DNA of 64,000 bases from Pedobacter ghigonis (GTDB lineage Bacteria; Bacteroidota; Bacteroidia; Sphingobacteriales; Sphingobacteriaceae). The DNA lies in NCBI RefSeq assembly GCF_903166585.1, contig NZ_CAESCM010000001.1, forward strand, positions 751,079 to 815,078, written 5' to 3'. The notes beneath the pieces are model-generated. The model did not search any database. It was not told the DNA's origin and worked only from the letters and a program-made list of their open reading frames with translations. The stretch's first letter is position 1. Every line of letters starts with the position of its first letter. Position numbers and translations under genes: made by a program. Shown here piece by piece: positions 52,268-61,756 of this stretch.

Positions 52268-54559
52268 ATGAAAATTGCAATGCCATTTACTCCGTTAAGC
52301 CATAACACACCTAACCGAAAAAAAACAATTACTTTTTTTACCGGCATTTCATTGCTTATCGTACTCGCTTGCACCAATGCCTTTGCGCAGCAACAGCCTT
52401 TAATTAAATATGTACAACCCTTTTCGGGTACATCGGCTAGTACAACACTAGCCAGCCAGCATGTAGAAGATAAAACCGAAAGACTGGCCAACACCATCCC
52501 TGCTGTTGCGCCTCCTTTTAGCATGACACAGTGGACCCCGCAAACCCAGCTTTCGGAAAAAAAATGCCTGGCTCCTTACTATTACAACAACAAGAAATTT
52601 TACGGTATCAGGGCGAGCCATTGGATAAGCGGTTCGTGTACACAAGATTACGGTAGTTTTACCATCATGCCCATTTCGGGCAAGCTTAAGACGAAGCCTA
52701 ACGCTTACGCTACCGATTATACCCATACAGGCGAAATCGCTTCACCAGCTTATTATAAGGCCATTTTACCGGAATACAAACTGTTAACTGAGGTTTCTGC
52801 CACATTGCGATGCGGTATGATTAAAGTTACCGCACAAAAAACCGATAGTGTTTACCTCTTAATTACACCAAACAGTGATCAGGGCAAAGGTTATATCAAA
52901 ATCGACCGGCAAAAAGGCGAAATATCCGGCTATAATCCGGTTCACCGCATTTATCAGGGTTGGGGTCAACCTGCTGGTTTTAGTGGTTATTTTTTTATCC
53001 GCATAAAAAAAGCATTTAAAACAAGTGGCGTATTTAGCGCCGAAAGCAGTTCGGTAAACCAATCTATCGAAAACCAAAAAGACCTGGGTGCCTATCTGGG
53101 CTTTAAACTGCAAAAAGGCGAAACAATTACCATTTATTCAGGAACTTCTTTTACCAGCATAGCAGCAGCAAAGCTTAACCTCGAAACGGAAATCAACACA
53201 GCCAGTTTCGAAACGGTTGTAGCCAAAACAAGCCGGGCATGGGAGCAATCGCTTAGCCAAATCAAGATTAACGATACGAACGAAAAAAAGAAAAGGATTT
53301 TCTACACCGCACTTTACCATGCCCAGCAACACCCACGGCTTTTTAACGATGTGGATGGAGGTTACCCTCAATTTGCAGGTAATTACGTGCGTAAAGTGAT
53401 TGCGAAAGGTAACTATTACGATGATTTTTCGATGTGGGATATTTACCGCGCCCAGTTGCCCCTAACAGCACTTTTAAAACCAGACCTGGCCGGCGACTTT
53501 GCAAATGCCCTGGTTTTAAAAGGTCAGCAAGGTGGTTGGTTACCCATATTTCCCTGCTGGAACAGCTATACCGCAGCCATGATTGGCGATCATAGTACTG
53601 CTTTTTTGGCCTCGGTGTACAACAAAGGTATTCGCGGCTACGATATCAATGAAGCCTACCGCTTAATGCGGCAAAATGCATTCCAAATGCCCGATTCGAC
53701 CGATTACCTGAATGGTAAAGGCCGCCGTGGCATTAACAGTTACCTGAAATATGGCTACATCCCGATGGAAGACAGCATTCCCAATGCTTTTCATAAAAAA
53801 GAACAGGTAAGCAGAACCCTCGAATATGCCTATGATGATTATGCGCTAGCCACCATAGCAAAAGACCTGAGGAAAAAAGATGATTATCAAAAACTCATGG
53901 GAAGGGCTTCGAACTACAAAAATGTGTTCGATAAACAGGTAGGCATGGCAAGAGGAAGATTTGAAAACGGCAGCTGGTACAGTCCATTCCATGCCGACCA
54001 TCGCGAGCCTTATATTACCGAGGGTACACCAAGGCAATACACTTTTTATGTACCGCATGATATGCCCGGTCTAATTAAACTCATGGGTGGCGAAAAGCCA
54101 CTGGAAAACGAACTGGATTCGCTTTTTGAGAAAAAGGAATACTGGCATGGCAATGAGCCTGGGCATCAGATCCCGTTTTTATACAATTATACCGCAGCGC
54201 CACGCAAAACACAAAAACTGGTTACCCACATACTGGAAGAGGAATATAGCGATGGACCCGGCGGACTGAGTGGCAATGATGATGCGGGGCAAATGTCGGC
54301 CTGGTATGTATTTGCTTCCCTCGGCTTTTACCCTGTTGATCCGGTTTCGAATGTTTATCAGATTACCAGCCCCGCGTTTAAGCAAACGGCCATTACTTTT
54401 AAAACCGGTAAAACACTGCTGATTAAAACCATTAAAAAAACCACAAAGGCAAACTACATTGCACGGATTACCCTAAATGGAAAAACTTTAAATAAGAACC
54501 AGATTACACACCAGCAGCTAACAAAAGGTGGACAGCTGATTTTTTACATGAGCAAATAA
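52268..54559 (+). CDS. GH92 alpha-mannosidase
   Basis: 763 residues; basic N-terminus followed by a signal-like segment FFTGISLLIVLACTNAFAQ, possibly lipidated at Cys. GH92 features: YVQPFSGTSASTTLASQHV at the start, the YNNKKFYGIRASHWISGSC segment, YDDFSMWDIYRAQLPLTALL, EGTPRQYTFYVPHDMPGL with the acid Glu, GNEPGHQIPFLYNYTAAPRK, and GLSGNDDAGQMSAWYVFASL. Calcium-dependent exo-alpha-mannosidase. Last gene of the run, ending before two hairpins. Confidence 0.95.
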   Translation: MKIAMPFTPLSHNTPNRKKTITFFTGISLLIVLACTNAFAQQQPLIKYVQPFSGTSASTTLASQHVEDKTERLANTIPAVAPPFSMTQWTPQTQLSEKKCLAPYYYNNKKFYGIRASHWISGSCTQDYGSFTIMPISGKLKTKPNAYATDYTHTGEIASPAYYKAILPEYKLLTEVSATLRCGMIKVTAQKTDSVYLLITPNSDQGKGYIKIDRQKGEISGYNPVHRIYQGWGQPAGFSGYFFIRIKKAFKTSGVFSAESSSVNQSIENQKDLGAYLGFKLQKGETITIYSGTSFTSIAAAKLNLETEINTASFETVVAKTSRAWEQSLSQIKINDTNEKKKRIFYTALYHAQQHPRLFNDVDGGYPQFAGNYVRKVIAKGNYYDDFSMWDIYRAQLPLTALLKPDLAGDFANALVLKGQQGGWLPIFPCWNSYTAAMIGDHSTAFLASVYNKGIRGYDINEAYRLMRQNAFQMPDSTDYLNGKGRRGINSYLKYGYIPMEDSIPNAFHKKEQVSRTLEYAYDDYALATIAKDLRKKDDYQKLMGRASNYKNVFDKQVGMARGRFENGSWYSPFHADHREPYITEGTPRQYTFYVPHDMPGLIKLMGGEKPLENELDSLFEKKEYWHGNEPGHQIPFLYNYTAAPRKTQKLVTHILEEEYSDGPGGLSGNDDAGQMSAWYVFASLGFYPVDPVSNVYQITSPAFKQTAITFKTGKTLLIKTIKKTTKANYIARITLNGKTLNKNQITHQQLTKGGQLIFYMSK

Positions 54560-54588
54560 CATTAGCCAAACTTTCCGAAGAAATCGAA

Positions 54589-54612
54589 AAAGCCTGTCAA
54601 CCGATAGGCTTT
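54589..54612 (+). terminator. Hairpin after GH92 gene
   Basis: Ten-pair stem AAAGCCTGTC/GATAGGCTTT with AACC loop and one G-T pair. It has no clear T-tract, so it may work with the next hairpin (54664-54695) to end the operon. Confidence 0.6.
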
Positions 54613-54663
54613 AGCCGTTTAAGATTTAACACATTTTGGCTGTTCGATAAAAGAGGTAATTTT

Positions 54664-54695
54664 CCGGCAAACCAGCCAAAATATGCCGGTTTTTC
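54664..54695 (+). terminator. Second hairpin with T-run
   Basis: CCGGCA (54664-54669) pairs with TGCCGG (54684-54689), 14-base loop, followed directly by TTTTTC. Confidence 0.5.
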
Positions 54696-54860
54696 TTTAC
54701 CTTTTGATTACCTCCTGGTTACCCTGGCTTACCCTTTTGTTACCTAAAAAGTAGAGTAAAGCCCATTTTTGGGTAAAGTACAAACCTTACTACAGGCTGT
54801 AAGCTTAAGGTTGTATCATAGTTTCCTTGTAAGTTTAGAGAAAGTCCTTCGACTACTTGT

Positions 54861-54968
54861 CCCGATGAATCGGGAAAGCAATCTTACAACGATCGATAGT
54901 TGAAACTGAAGTAATGCTTTTTCGCACCCATAGTAGTAAGATTGCTTCGTACCTCGCAATGACGATCT
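54861..54968. repeat. Interspersed inverted-repeat element, copy 1 (degenerate)
   Basis: AAGCAATCTTA near 54876-54886 and its inverted complement TAAGATTGCTT near 54937-54947, followed by CGTACCTCGCAATGACGAT. The same words make up the element at 55643-55744. The left end is a separate hairpin CCCGATGAATCGGG (54861-54874). It resembles the small mobile or REP-like elements with CGTCATTGCGAGG ends seen in many Bacteroidota genomes. Confidence 0.65.
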
Positions 54969-55184
54969 CGGAGGGGAAAACTTAGATCAGGCTTACACAA
55001 TTGGAGAAATGGAAAATTCAGTCTTAAATTACCCATAAAATTGTCGCATACTACCACACTTAAAACCGGTTTTTCGTGCCAACTTTGTTATGTCCTTTAA
55101 CAGCAAGGGGCTGTGGAGCAGCAACCACACCAAAAACGGGCGAATCGAAAAGCCATATGAGTAGAGAACACAAAAAATAATGTT

Positions 55185-55634
55185 ATGTCAAGCAATAAAG
55201 TTTCATTACACAGAGTGATCAAGGCATCGCCTGAAAAGATTTACAGGGCCTTTACCGAAGCCTTAGCCATTGCATCGTGGTTACCGCCTTATGGCTTTCT
55301 TTGCACGGTACACCAAATGGACGCAAAGGTAGGCGGTACTTTTAAAATGTCGTTCCATAATTTCACTACGGGTAATGGTCACTCTTTTGGCGGCGAATAC
55401 CTGGAAGTTAAACCCAACGAGTTTCTAAAATATACCGATAAATTCGATGATCCTAATTTACCGGGTGTAATGACTACTTCTATCTGGCTCGAAAAAACAA
55501 TGGTAGGTACCGACCTTAAGGTTTTGCAGGAAGGTATTCCGGAGGTTATCCCTGCCGAAATGTGTTACCTGGGCTGGCAGGAATCGCTGGAGAAACTGAT
55601 TAAACTGGTTGAGCCTAATATTCCAGATGCTTAA
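55185..55634 (+). CDS. SRPBCC/AHSA1-type protein
   Basis: 149 residues, cytoplasmic. Start-Bet v1 fold of the AHSA1 (Activator of Hsp90 ATPase homologue) type: VSLHRVIKASPEKIYRAFTE, the FLCTVHQMDAKVGGTFKMSF segment, GGEYLEVKPNEFLKYTDKFD, and the C-terminal helix MCYLGWQESLEKLIKLVEP. Such proteins bind small hydrophobic ligands; function rarely known. It sits between two copies of an interspersed repeat and is not in an operon with the sugar genes. Confidence 0.85.
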   Translation: MSSNKVSLHRVIKASPEKIYRAFTEALAIASWLPPYGFLCTVHQMDAKVGGTFKMSFHNFTTGNGHSFGGEYLEVKPNEFLKYTDKFDDPNLPGVMTTSIWLEKTMVGTDLKVLQEGIPEVIPAEMCYLGWQESLEKLIKLVEPNIPDA

Positions 55635-55642
55635 TAAAGTAA

Positions 55643-55744
55643 AATCGTCATTGCGAGGTACAAAGCAATCTTAATGCGCACGCTATGTAGCGACCGTTGT
55701 AAGATTGCTTCGCCGGCTAAAAAAGCCTTCTTGCAATGACGATT
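55643..55744. repeat. Interspersed inverted-repeat element, copy 2
   Basis: Ends AATCGTCATTGCGAG and TTGCAATGACGATT are near-perfect inverted repeats. Internal AAGCAATCTTA (55672 area) and TAAGATTGCTTCG (55700 area) also pair, giving a 102-bp cruciform-like element. It lies between two convergent genes and may act as a transcription stop. AAAAAAGCC-type inner hairpin (GGCTAAAAAAGCC) is also present. Confidence 0.75.
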
Positions 55745-55747
55745 AAC

Positions 55748-56830
55748 TTATAACCTCACCATCTCCCCTGTTTTAACCGATTCATCGCAGGCAAATGCAA
55801 TTTTTAAACTGTTAACCGCATCTTCGGTTGGCCGGGTCAGGTCGATGTTTTCCTGTATGGCCTTCAAAAAGAAACGTTGTTCGCGGTTGCACAATTCCTG
55901 GTGGTCGGGTTCGTCGCTGAGGTCGATCCATTCATCTGCTTTTGCAAATTCACCCGCCGCATTTAAGTCGGCATGGTGCACCTTTATCGATTCGGTTTTG
56001 GTATGGGCATCGATATTGTCTGAATTGCCGGCAGCAGCTGCAGCTTTTGCCACAATAGACACCGAACCTTTCGGACCAAAAACATCTTTAATAAAAAAGG
56101 CGTTATCACTTACCATCGGTCCCCAGCCTGCTTCGTACCAGCCAATAGAGCCATCTTCGAAACGGATTTGCAACTGGCCGTAATTGTAGTTCCATTCCGG
56201 AACCTCATCAGTTAACCTTGCACCAATGGCACTTACCTGTACGGGCTTCGATCCAGTCATCTGGCACATTACATCGATATAATGCACGGCACAATCTACA
56301 ATCGGGCTCAGGCTTTTCATCAGATTACGGTGTACTGTCCATTTAGCGCCCTGGCTTTGCTGGTTTAAATTCATGCGCATTACCAGTGGTTTACCCATAT
56401 CCTGCGATAATTCGATAAACTTCTCCCAGGAAGGGTGATAGCGTAAAATATAACCCACCAGTAATTTCTTGCCTGCCTTTTTAGCGGCTTTGGCCACGCG
56501 CTGCGCACCTTCAACCGTATCAGCAAGTGGTTTTTCGATAAATACATGGCAACCGCTTTCAAACGATTTTACGGCATAAGCTTCATGAGTATCGGGATAA
56601 GTTGAAATGCACACCACATCAGGGCGGGTAGCGGATAAAGCGTCGTAAAAATCGTTAAACAGCGGATAGCCTCCACCCAGTTTTTCATTCAGTACATTTT
56701 TACTGTTGCCTGTAGAAACCAATCCGCAGATTTCGAAGCCATCTAAAATGTGATAAGCCATGGCATGGGATGCACCCATATTGCCACAGCCTACCACTAA
56801 TACCCTTAAATTATTCTTTTTTAAACTCAT
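55748..56830 (-). CDS. Cytoplasmic Gfo/Idh/MocA-family oxidoreductase
   Basis: 360 residues without signal. Rossmann start LRVLVVGCGNMGASHAMAYH, then VVCISTYPDTHEAYAVKSFE and the family EKP motif in CHVFIEKPLADTVEGA; the second domain has SPIVDCAVHYIDVMCQMTG. NAD(P)-dependent sugar or sugar-acid dehydrogenase. Last gene of a four-gene leftward operon, 9 bp after the preceding Gfo/Idh/MocA gene. It may reduce or oxidise the imported keto-sugar in the cytoplasm (inference). Confidence 0.93.
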   Translation of the reverse strand: MSLKKNNLRVLVVGCGNMGASHAMAYHILDGFEICGLVSTGNSKNVLNEKLGGGYPLFNDFYDALSATRPDVVCISTYPDTHEAYAVKSFESGCHVFIEKPLADTVEGAQRVAKAAKKAGKKLLVGYILRYHPSWEKFIELSQDMGKPLVMRMNLNQQSQGAKWTVHRNLMKSLSPIVDCAVHYIDVMCQMTGSKPVQVSAIGARLTDEVPEWNYNYGQLQIRFEDGSIGWYEAGWGPMVSDNAFFIKDVFGPKGSVSIVAKAAAAAGNSDNIDAHTKTESIKVHHADLNAAGEFAKADEWIDLSDEPDHQELCNREQRFFLKAIQENIDLTRPTEDAVNSLKIAFACDESVKTGEMVRL

Positions 56831-56839
56831 TGGTTCAGG

Positions 56840-58294
56840 TTATACCCCCAGGCTCCAGCCTTTGCGGTATTCGCGTTTTACAAACTGATTTACTTCATCA
56901 AAGTTGGTTACTTTCATGTTTTGTTTATCCCAAAGCATTTTAATATCCCTGCCCGGGAAGGTAAAGCCCTTACCATCGGCTTTAGGGCGCTGTACATCTA
57001 TTCCCCTAATGGCCAGATTGGCAATTAAAAGGGTTTCGGTAAGCGGGCCCGCTATTTCGAAAGGCGAACTCAATTCTATTTTACCATAACCGGCAATAGC
57101 AGCTTCGGCCCATTGCGTATAATGCCCGTCCACATCGCCCGGTACACGGGGAGCTTTAGGTTTGGTACGGTCGCTTGCATTTTTGGTTAATGGCAATAAC
57201 CTCGGATTGGCTCCATAAGTATCGCAAATCATTTTCCCTCTTGTACCAATAAACAAGGTACCATTATCGCCAAATGATTCGTTAGGCAGCATCTCTTCCG
57301 GACGCTCGGGCTTAATCCCCCCATCCATCCAGTGCATCTGCAAATTACCTTTTGTTTTTTTAGTTTTATCAAAAGTCATAATCACATGGCTTGAAGGCGG
57401 ACAGCTTTCCGGGAAATAACCACGTTTAAACTCATCTACATATACGCTGCCAACGCTGCATTCTACACTGGTTGGGGTATCGAGTTCGAGTATTCTGAAA
57501 GGTGGTTCTACCAAATGGCAACCCATATCGCCTATGGCACCTGTACCGTAATCCCACCAGCCACGCCAGTTAAAAGGAACCAGCTTTTCTACATAAGGTT
57601 TAAATGGGGCACTGCCCAGCCACAAATCCCAATCCAGTTCGGCAGGGATGTTGCCCCCTGTTGATGGCCACGAAATGCCCTGCGGCCAAACCGGGCGGTT
57701 GGTCCAGCAATATACTGTATGTACTTTACCTATCAGGCCGGCATCCAGCCAGTCTTTTAGTTTACGTACACCCTCTCCTGAGGCACCCTGATTACCCATT
57801 TGCGTTACCACCTGATATTTTTTCGCTGCTTCTGTAAGCATCCTTGCTTCGTAAATATCGTGGGTTAATGGTTTTTGTACATATACGTGCTTACCCAACT
57901 GCATGGCAGCCATGGCTTGCATGGCATGGTTATGATCGGGTGTTGAAATGACTACGCCATCAATATTTTTGGATTCTTTATCCAGCATCTGGCGATAATC
58001 TTTGTAATATTTGGCTTTAGGGAAACGCTTTACCGAATTGGCTGCGCGCCTGTCATCCACATCGCATAAAAAGGCGATATCGGATTTTCCCCCTTTAAAT
58101 ACGCCTGTTAAATCACTTTCACCTTTACCGCCTACACCAATACCGGCAACCTGCAACCTATCACTCGGTGCCAGGTAACCTTTACCCAATACATGGCGTG
58201 GTACAATCATAAAACCAGCTGCCGCAAGGGCAGTGGTTTTAATAAAATTTCTTCTTGAATTATTGGCAGCTGAATCTTTTATTTCTTCAGTCAT
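56840..58294 (-). CDS. Tat-exported Gfo/Idh/MocA-family oxidoreductase
   Basis: 484 residues. The N-terminus carries a twin-arginine signal: SRRNFIKTTALAAAGFMIVP. Rossmann motif VAGIGVGGKGESDLTG follows; VVISTPDHNHAMQAMAAMQL and KHVYVQKPLTHDIYEARMLT (QKP replacing the usual EKP) lead to the second domain with WWDYGTGAIGDMGCHLVEPP. Folded NAD(P)-bound export explains Tat use. With the DUF1080 protein upstream (6 bp gap) it fits a periplasmic 3-keto-glycoside-forming dehydrogenase. Confidence 0.93.
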   Translation of the reverse strand: MTEEIKDSAANNSRRNFIKTTALAAAGFMIVPRHVLGKGYLAPSDRLQVAGIGVGGKGESDLTGVFKGGKSDIAFLCDVDDRRAANSVKRFPKAKYYKDYRQMLDKESKNIDGVVISTPDHNHAMQAMAAMQLGKHVYVQKPLTHDIYEARMLTEAAKKYQVVTQMGNQGASGEGVRKLKDWLDAGLIGKVHTVYCWTNRPVWPQGISWPSTGGNIPAELDWDLWLGSAPFKPYVEKLVPFNWRGWWDYGTGAIGDMGCHLVEPPFRILELDTPTSVECSVGSVYVDEFKRGYFPESCPPSSHVIMTFDKTKKTKGNLQMHWMDGGIKPERPEEMLPNESFGDNGTLFIGTRGKMICDTYGANPRLLPLTKNASDRTKPKAPRVPGDVDGHYTQWAEAAIAGYGKIELSSPFEIAGPLTETLLIANLAIRGIDVQRPKADGKGFTFPGRDIKMLWDKQNMKVTNFDEVNQFVKREYRKGWSLGV

Positions 58295-58300
58295 AAATCT

Positions 58301-61300
58301 TTATTTGGTTACTTTTTTATTTAGCTCTTTAATCCTGATGTTTCTGAATTCTACCGGCGAACCGTGACCAAGGAAACCAATATGCCCGCTATCGCGCAAC
58401 AATCCGGGGTGTGGTTTGTGGTCGGCTGCTCCATTCTTTCTCGCGTCGGTAATATCGGCATCCAGAATTATAGTGCCGTTTAAAATTACTTTTATTTTCG
58501 GACCATTTACAACTACTTCTTCATAATTCCATTCCCCAACTGGCTTTAAAAAGCCTCTTTTAGCCGGAACAGTACCATAAATAGAACCATGGTACTGGTA
58601 CACATGCAAATCTTTATAAATTGGTGCTTCATTATCTAAAATCTGTAATTCCATTCCTTCATAAGCGGCATCGCCTTCAAAAGGAGCCCTGATCCCTAAA
58701 CCATTGTTGGCACCTGGGGTTAACTTAAATTCGAAACGGTATACGAAATCGCTAAACTCATCTTTGGTAAATAAGTTACCTCCCGATCCTTTACCTGGTT
58801 TTGGTCTGATGGCAATATTTCCGTCTTCGATAATATAATCGGTTGTATTTCCGGTCCAGCTGTGCATGTTGGTACCATCGAACAATACTTTATAACCTTC
58901 TTTTTTCTCTTGTGCACTTAACTCAAAAGGTTTTGGTCTTGGTATTTCCCTGATAAAAATATCGCGGTAAGCTACCGGCGATCCGTGCGCCTGTAATTCG
59001 ATTTGCTCTTCGGCAAAAATAGGCAGGTTTTTATCCCAGTAATTTTCGAGTACCACGTTATCGGTTACCAATTGTCCGTTCAGGTATACGGTAACCCTAT
59101 CGCCATGCATTAAAATCCTGAAAGTATTCCACTCATCGAGTTTGTTATCGGCCACTACCAATGGTTTACTCGGATTTACCCGGTTGTTGTACAAACCGCC
59201 CGAGCCAACCTGTGCACCTACTTTTACACGGGCATTATCCCAGATCTGCACCTGTGGTGTACCACGGAGGTAAATACCGGCATCGCCCTCACCTTTTTTA
59301 TCGTCGATAATTTTCCAGTCTACCAGCATCTCAAAATCGCCGTATTTTTTTAGGGTAGCCAGGTTATTGCCATGGCTCTGAAACTGCAGCTCACCGTTTA
59401 CCACCTTCCAGCTTTCTTTCGCTTCTGCATCGGCTTTAGCTTGTTCGGTAGCCATGGTAGCGGCATCCATTTTGGCCCTTTTAATCGGATCGGCTACTAA
59501 ACCTTTCCAGCCGGTTAAGTCTGTTCCGTTAAATGCCGAAATAAAACCTTCACCCTCTTTCATTTCTGCGAGATACTTGCGTAATCCTTCTTTCTGATAT
59601 TCCGCATCGGCACCTTTTAGCACCTGGATGGTTTTATTGATCAGCTCTTTTACAATAGTGCCATTGTATTTTCCGGCCATCGCTACGTTCATCACCGTGG
59701 TGGCAGCAGCCTGTTGCAATTCGGGATTATCGAAATATTTACCTGCAAAAACCAGGGTATTAAATGTTTTGGCCTGATCGGCAGCCTTTAAAATTTCCTG
59801 TTGCTGCGCTGTGGTTTTGGCTACTGCCATTGCATTGCGCAACATCAACAGCTTTTGCTCAGGAGCAGCTCCCGAAGTGTTGATCAATCTTAAATATCCT
59901 TTTAAAGCCTGGTTAAGGTAATCGGCATTGGTCGTGTTTCGGGCTATTTTGATCAATTCATCTGCCGATCCACTATCGTTCCATGATGATAAAGCCAGTA
60001 AAGCAGCCTGTTTGTCGGCATCGCTTCCATTACTGAAAGCTGCAGAAACAGCAGCTAATGCTTTTTTACCACCCAAACTGCCTAATATTTTATAATACAA
60101 TGGCTTTTTCTCTGCCGTAGCAGCATCCATTTGTTTTAAAATTACATCTACCTGCTCTTCTTTACCACCTTTTACTGCCGAAATAACAGCATCCTGTACA
60201 CTTACCAGTTCAGCCTGATCGGAAGTTTCGTTTAACAGCACAAACAACTGCGCTAAATCCTGTGCATTTACTGTTGTAGATAAGGCCTTGTAAGCTGCGT
60301 TTTTAACTTCGGGGTTTTTATTTTTAAGCAGGCTATAAATGGCCGGTAACTCGCTGTGCGCTGCACGGGCAGCCAATACATTGATTAATGCAACCTGAGC
60401 CGCAGGCTTAGCCTTAGGAATAAAAGCCGCTACCTGTGTGGTTACCCCATCTCCTTTTATTCTTAACAAGGCATCGCTGTAAGCACCTAGGGTTGAGGTA
60501 TCGGCTTTAGTCATCGATTTAAGCAAGGCGGCTAAAGCTGCTTCCTGCCCAATGCTTCCTGTAGCTTCGATAGCAGCTAATTTTACATTTTGCTCTTTAC
60601 TGTTAATGAGTTTAGTTACCGCAGGCAATGCTGCTTGTACTTTAGCCTGGGCAAGCATCCGGATAATAGCTACCTGGGTTTCGGCATCGGCTTTACCTAA
60701 TTTACCAATCCAGGCATCGGCTGTTCCTTTTCCGGCAGCTAAATTGGCTGTAGCAAATTTGAGGGCAGCAGCACGGTATTTAAAATCGGGATCGTTTAAA
60801 GCAGCCAATAAATAATCAGGCTCGCTAACCGCTACGATTTTTAATGCTGCCGTACGGGTATGCACCAAATCATCGCCTTTTGCTTTTTCTAATATTTCTT
60901 TCGCAATGCTTGTGGCCAATGCTTTATCGGTTAATAACAGGTTATTGGCATATACCAGATAAGCATCAACAGCATTGGTATTTTCGGGTTTAAAGCCCAC
61001 ACTACTTGCCCCATTTGCCAGTACTTCTTTCGAAGCCGGATCGGCAATGTTAGCGAGTGCGTAGAGACAAACTTTAGCTACATCGCCACTCATTTTACCT
61101 GCAAAAAGGTTTTTTATAGCCTCAGCTGCCTTTTTCGAATGGCTGTGACCAAGTGCATCAACAACAGCCAACTGTGCTTTGCCACTGGTTGCCGGCAAGG
61201 CAGCTAACAGCGCAGCGGTAGCATTTCCGGTGTTGATTTTAGCCAAAGCCCTTGCTGCCGGATCGGCAAGTACTTCATCTTTTAAATAAGGTGCAATACA

Positions 61301-61714
61301 ACTAACTGCGGCATCGTTTCCAACCAGCTCAAACTGGCTGATTAAAAAAGCTTTGTTTGGGTTATCGCTTAACTTTGCCAGTGCCTTGCAATAAGCGGCA
61401 GCACTCATTTTACGCAGGTTTTCCTGCCCTGCCTGACTGGCATAAGCAGAAAAACCACTTACTGCATATTCAATTACAGCGTTTCCTTTTGCACCGGGGG
61501 CTAAGCCGCCAATCAAAGTAACATAACCATCTTCGCCTAAATCGGCAATTTCCTGCATATTTCTTTTCAGCTGTTTTGCATCTCTTGCTGGCAATTGGGC
61601 AAGCAGATCGGCAATGCGGGTAGTGGTAGTACGTTGGTCGGTTTTATCTTGTGCATATATAGCCTGTTGCAACATCACAATAGCCAACAGCGCAAATATT
61701 AATTTCTTTATCAT
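58301..61714 (-). CDS. HEAT-repeat protein with two DUF1080 domains (3-keto-glycoside hydrolase-like)
   Basis: 1137 residues with signal peptide (IFALLAIVMLQQAIYAQ). Residues about 30-700 are alpha-helical HEAT-like repeats (for example AAIEATGSIGQEAALAALLK). Two DUF1080/GH16-like beta-sandwich domains follow: about 724-938 (FISAFNGTDLTGWKGLVADP, DAGIYLRGTPQVQIWDNARV) and about 939-1130 (YKVLFDGTNMHSWTG, NNGLGIRAPFEGDAAYEGME, HIGFLGHGSPVEFRNIRIKE). DUF1080 proteins hydrolyse or eliminate 3-keto-disaccharides. Tandem domains fused to HEAT repeats are unusual. Central gene of the operon with three Gfo/Idh/MocA dehydrogenases. Confidence 0.9.
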   Translation of the reverse strand: MIKKLIFALLAIVMLQQAIYAQDKTDQRTTTTRIADLLAQLPARDAKQLKRNMQEIADLGEDGYVTLIGGLAPGAKGNAVIEYAVSGFSAYASQAGQENLRKMSAAAYCKALAKLSDNPNKAFLISQFELVGNDAAVSCIAPYLKDEVLADPAARALAKINTGNATAALLAALPATSGKAQLAVVDALGHSHSKKAAEAIKNLFAGKMSGDVAKVCLYALANIADPASKEVLANGASSVGFKPENTNAVDAYLVYANNLLLTDKALATSIAKEILEKAKGDDLVHTRTAALKIVAVSEPDYLLAALNDPDFKYRAAALKFATANLAAGKGTADAWIGKLGKADAETQVAIIRMLAQAKVQAALPAVTKLINSKEQNVKLAAIEATGSIGQEAALAALLKSMTKADTSTLGAYSDALLRIKGDGVTTQVAAFIPKAKPAAQVALINVLAARAAHSELPAIYSLLKNKNPEVKNAAYKALSTTVNAQDLAQLFVLLNETSDQAELVSVQDAVISAVKGGKEEQVDVILKQMDAATAEKKPLYYKILGSLGGKKALAAVSAAFSNGSDADKQAALLALSSWNDSGSADELIKIARNTTNADYLNQALKGYLRLINTSGAAPEQKLLMLRNAMAVAKTTAQQQEILKAADQAKTFNTLVFAGKYFDNPELQQAAATTVMNVAMAGKYNGTIVKELINKTIQVLKGADAEYQKEGLRKYLAEMKEGEGFISAFNGTDLTGWKGLVADPIKRAKMDAATMATEQAKADAEAKESWKVVNGELQFQSHGNNLATLKKYGDFEMLVDWKIIDDKKGEGDAGIYLRGTPQVQIWDNARVKVGAQVGSGGLYNNRVNPSKPLVVADNKLDEWNTFRILMHGDRVTVYLNGQLVTDNVVLENYWDKNLPIFAEEQIELQAHGSPVAYRDIFIREIPRPKPFELSAQEKKEGYKVLFDGTNMHSWTGNTTDYIIEDGNIAIRPKPGKGSGGNLFTKDEFSDFVYRFEFKLTPGANNGLGIRAPFEGDAAYEGMELQILDNEAPIYKDLHVYQYHGSIYGTVPAKRGFLKPVGEWNYEEVVVNGPKIKVILNGTIILDADITDARKNGAADHKPHPGLLRDSGHIGFLGHGSPVEFRNIRIKELNKKVTK

Positions 61715-61756
61715 TGTTATCGATTAAAAATTTCTGTAAAGTTTGGTTTAGATGAA

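Larger units (their letters stand above)
54560..55184. other. Intergenic region with hairpins and an interspersed repeat
   Basis: 625 bases without a gene. It contains two hairpins after the GH92 stop (54589-54612 and 54664-54695), then about 150 bases with repeated TTACC-type words, then a roughly 108-bp repeat copy (54861-54968), and the promoter region of the AHSA1 gene. Confidence 0.6.

Noticed and set aside
47278..54559. Calling this locus a heparan sulfate utilisation locus
   Set aside because: HGSNAT/NAGLU-like genes are present, but no heparinases (PL12/PL13), GH88 or heparan sulfatases are seen, while GH28 and GH92 are. A different glycan is more likely.
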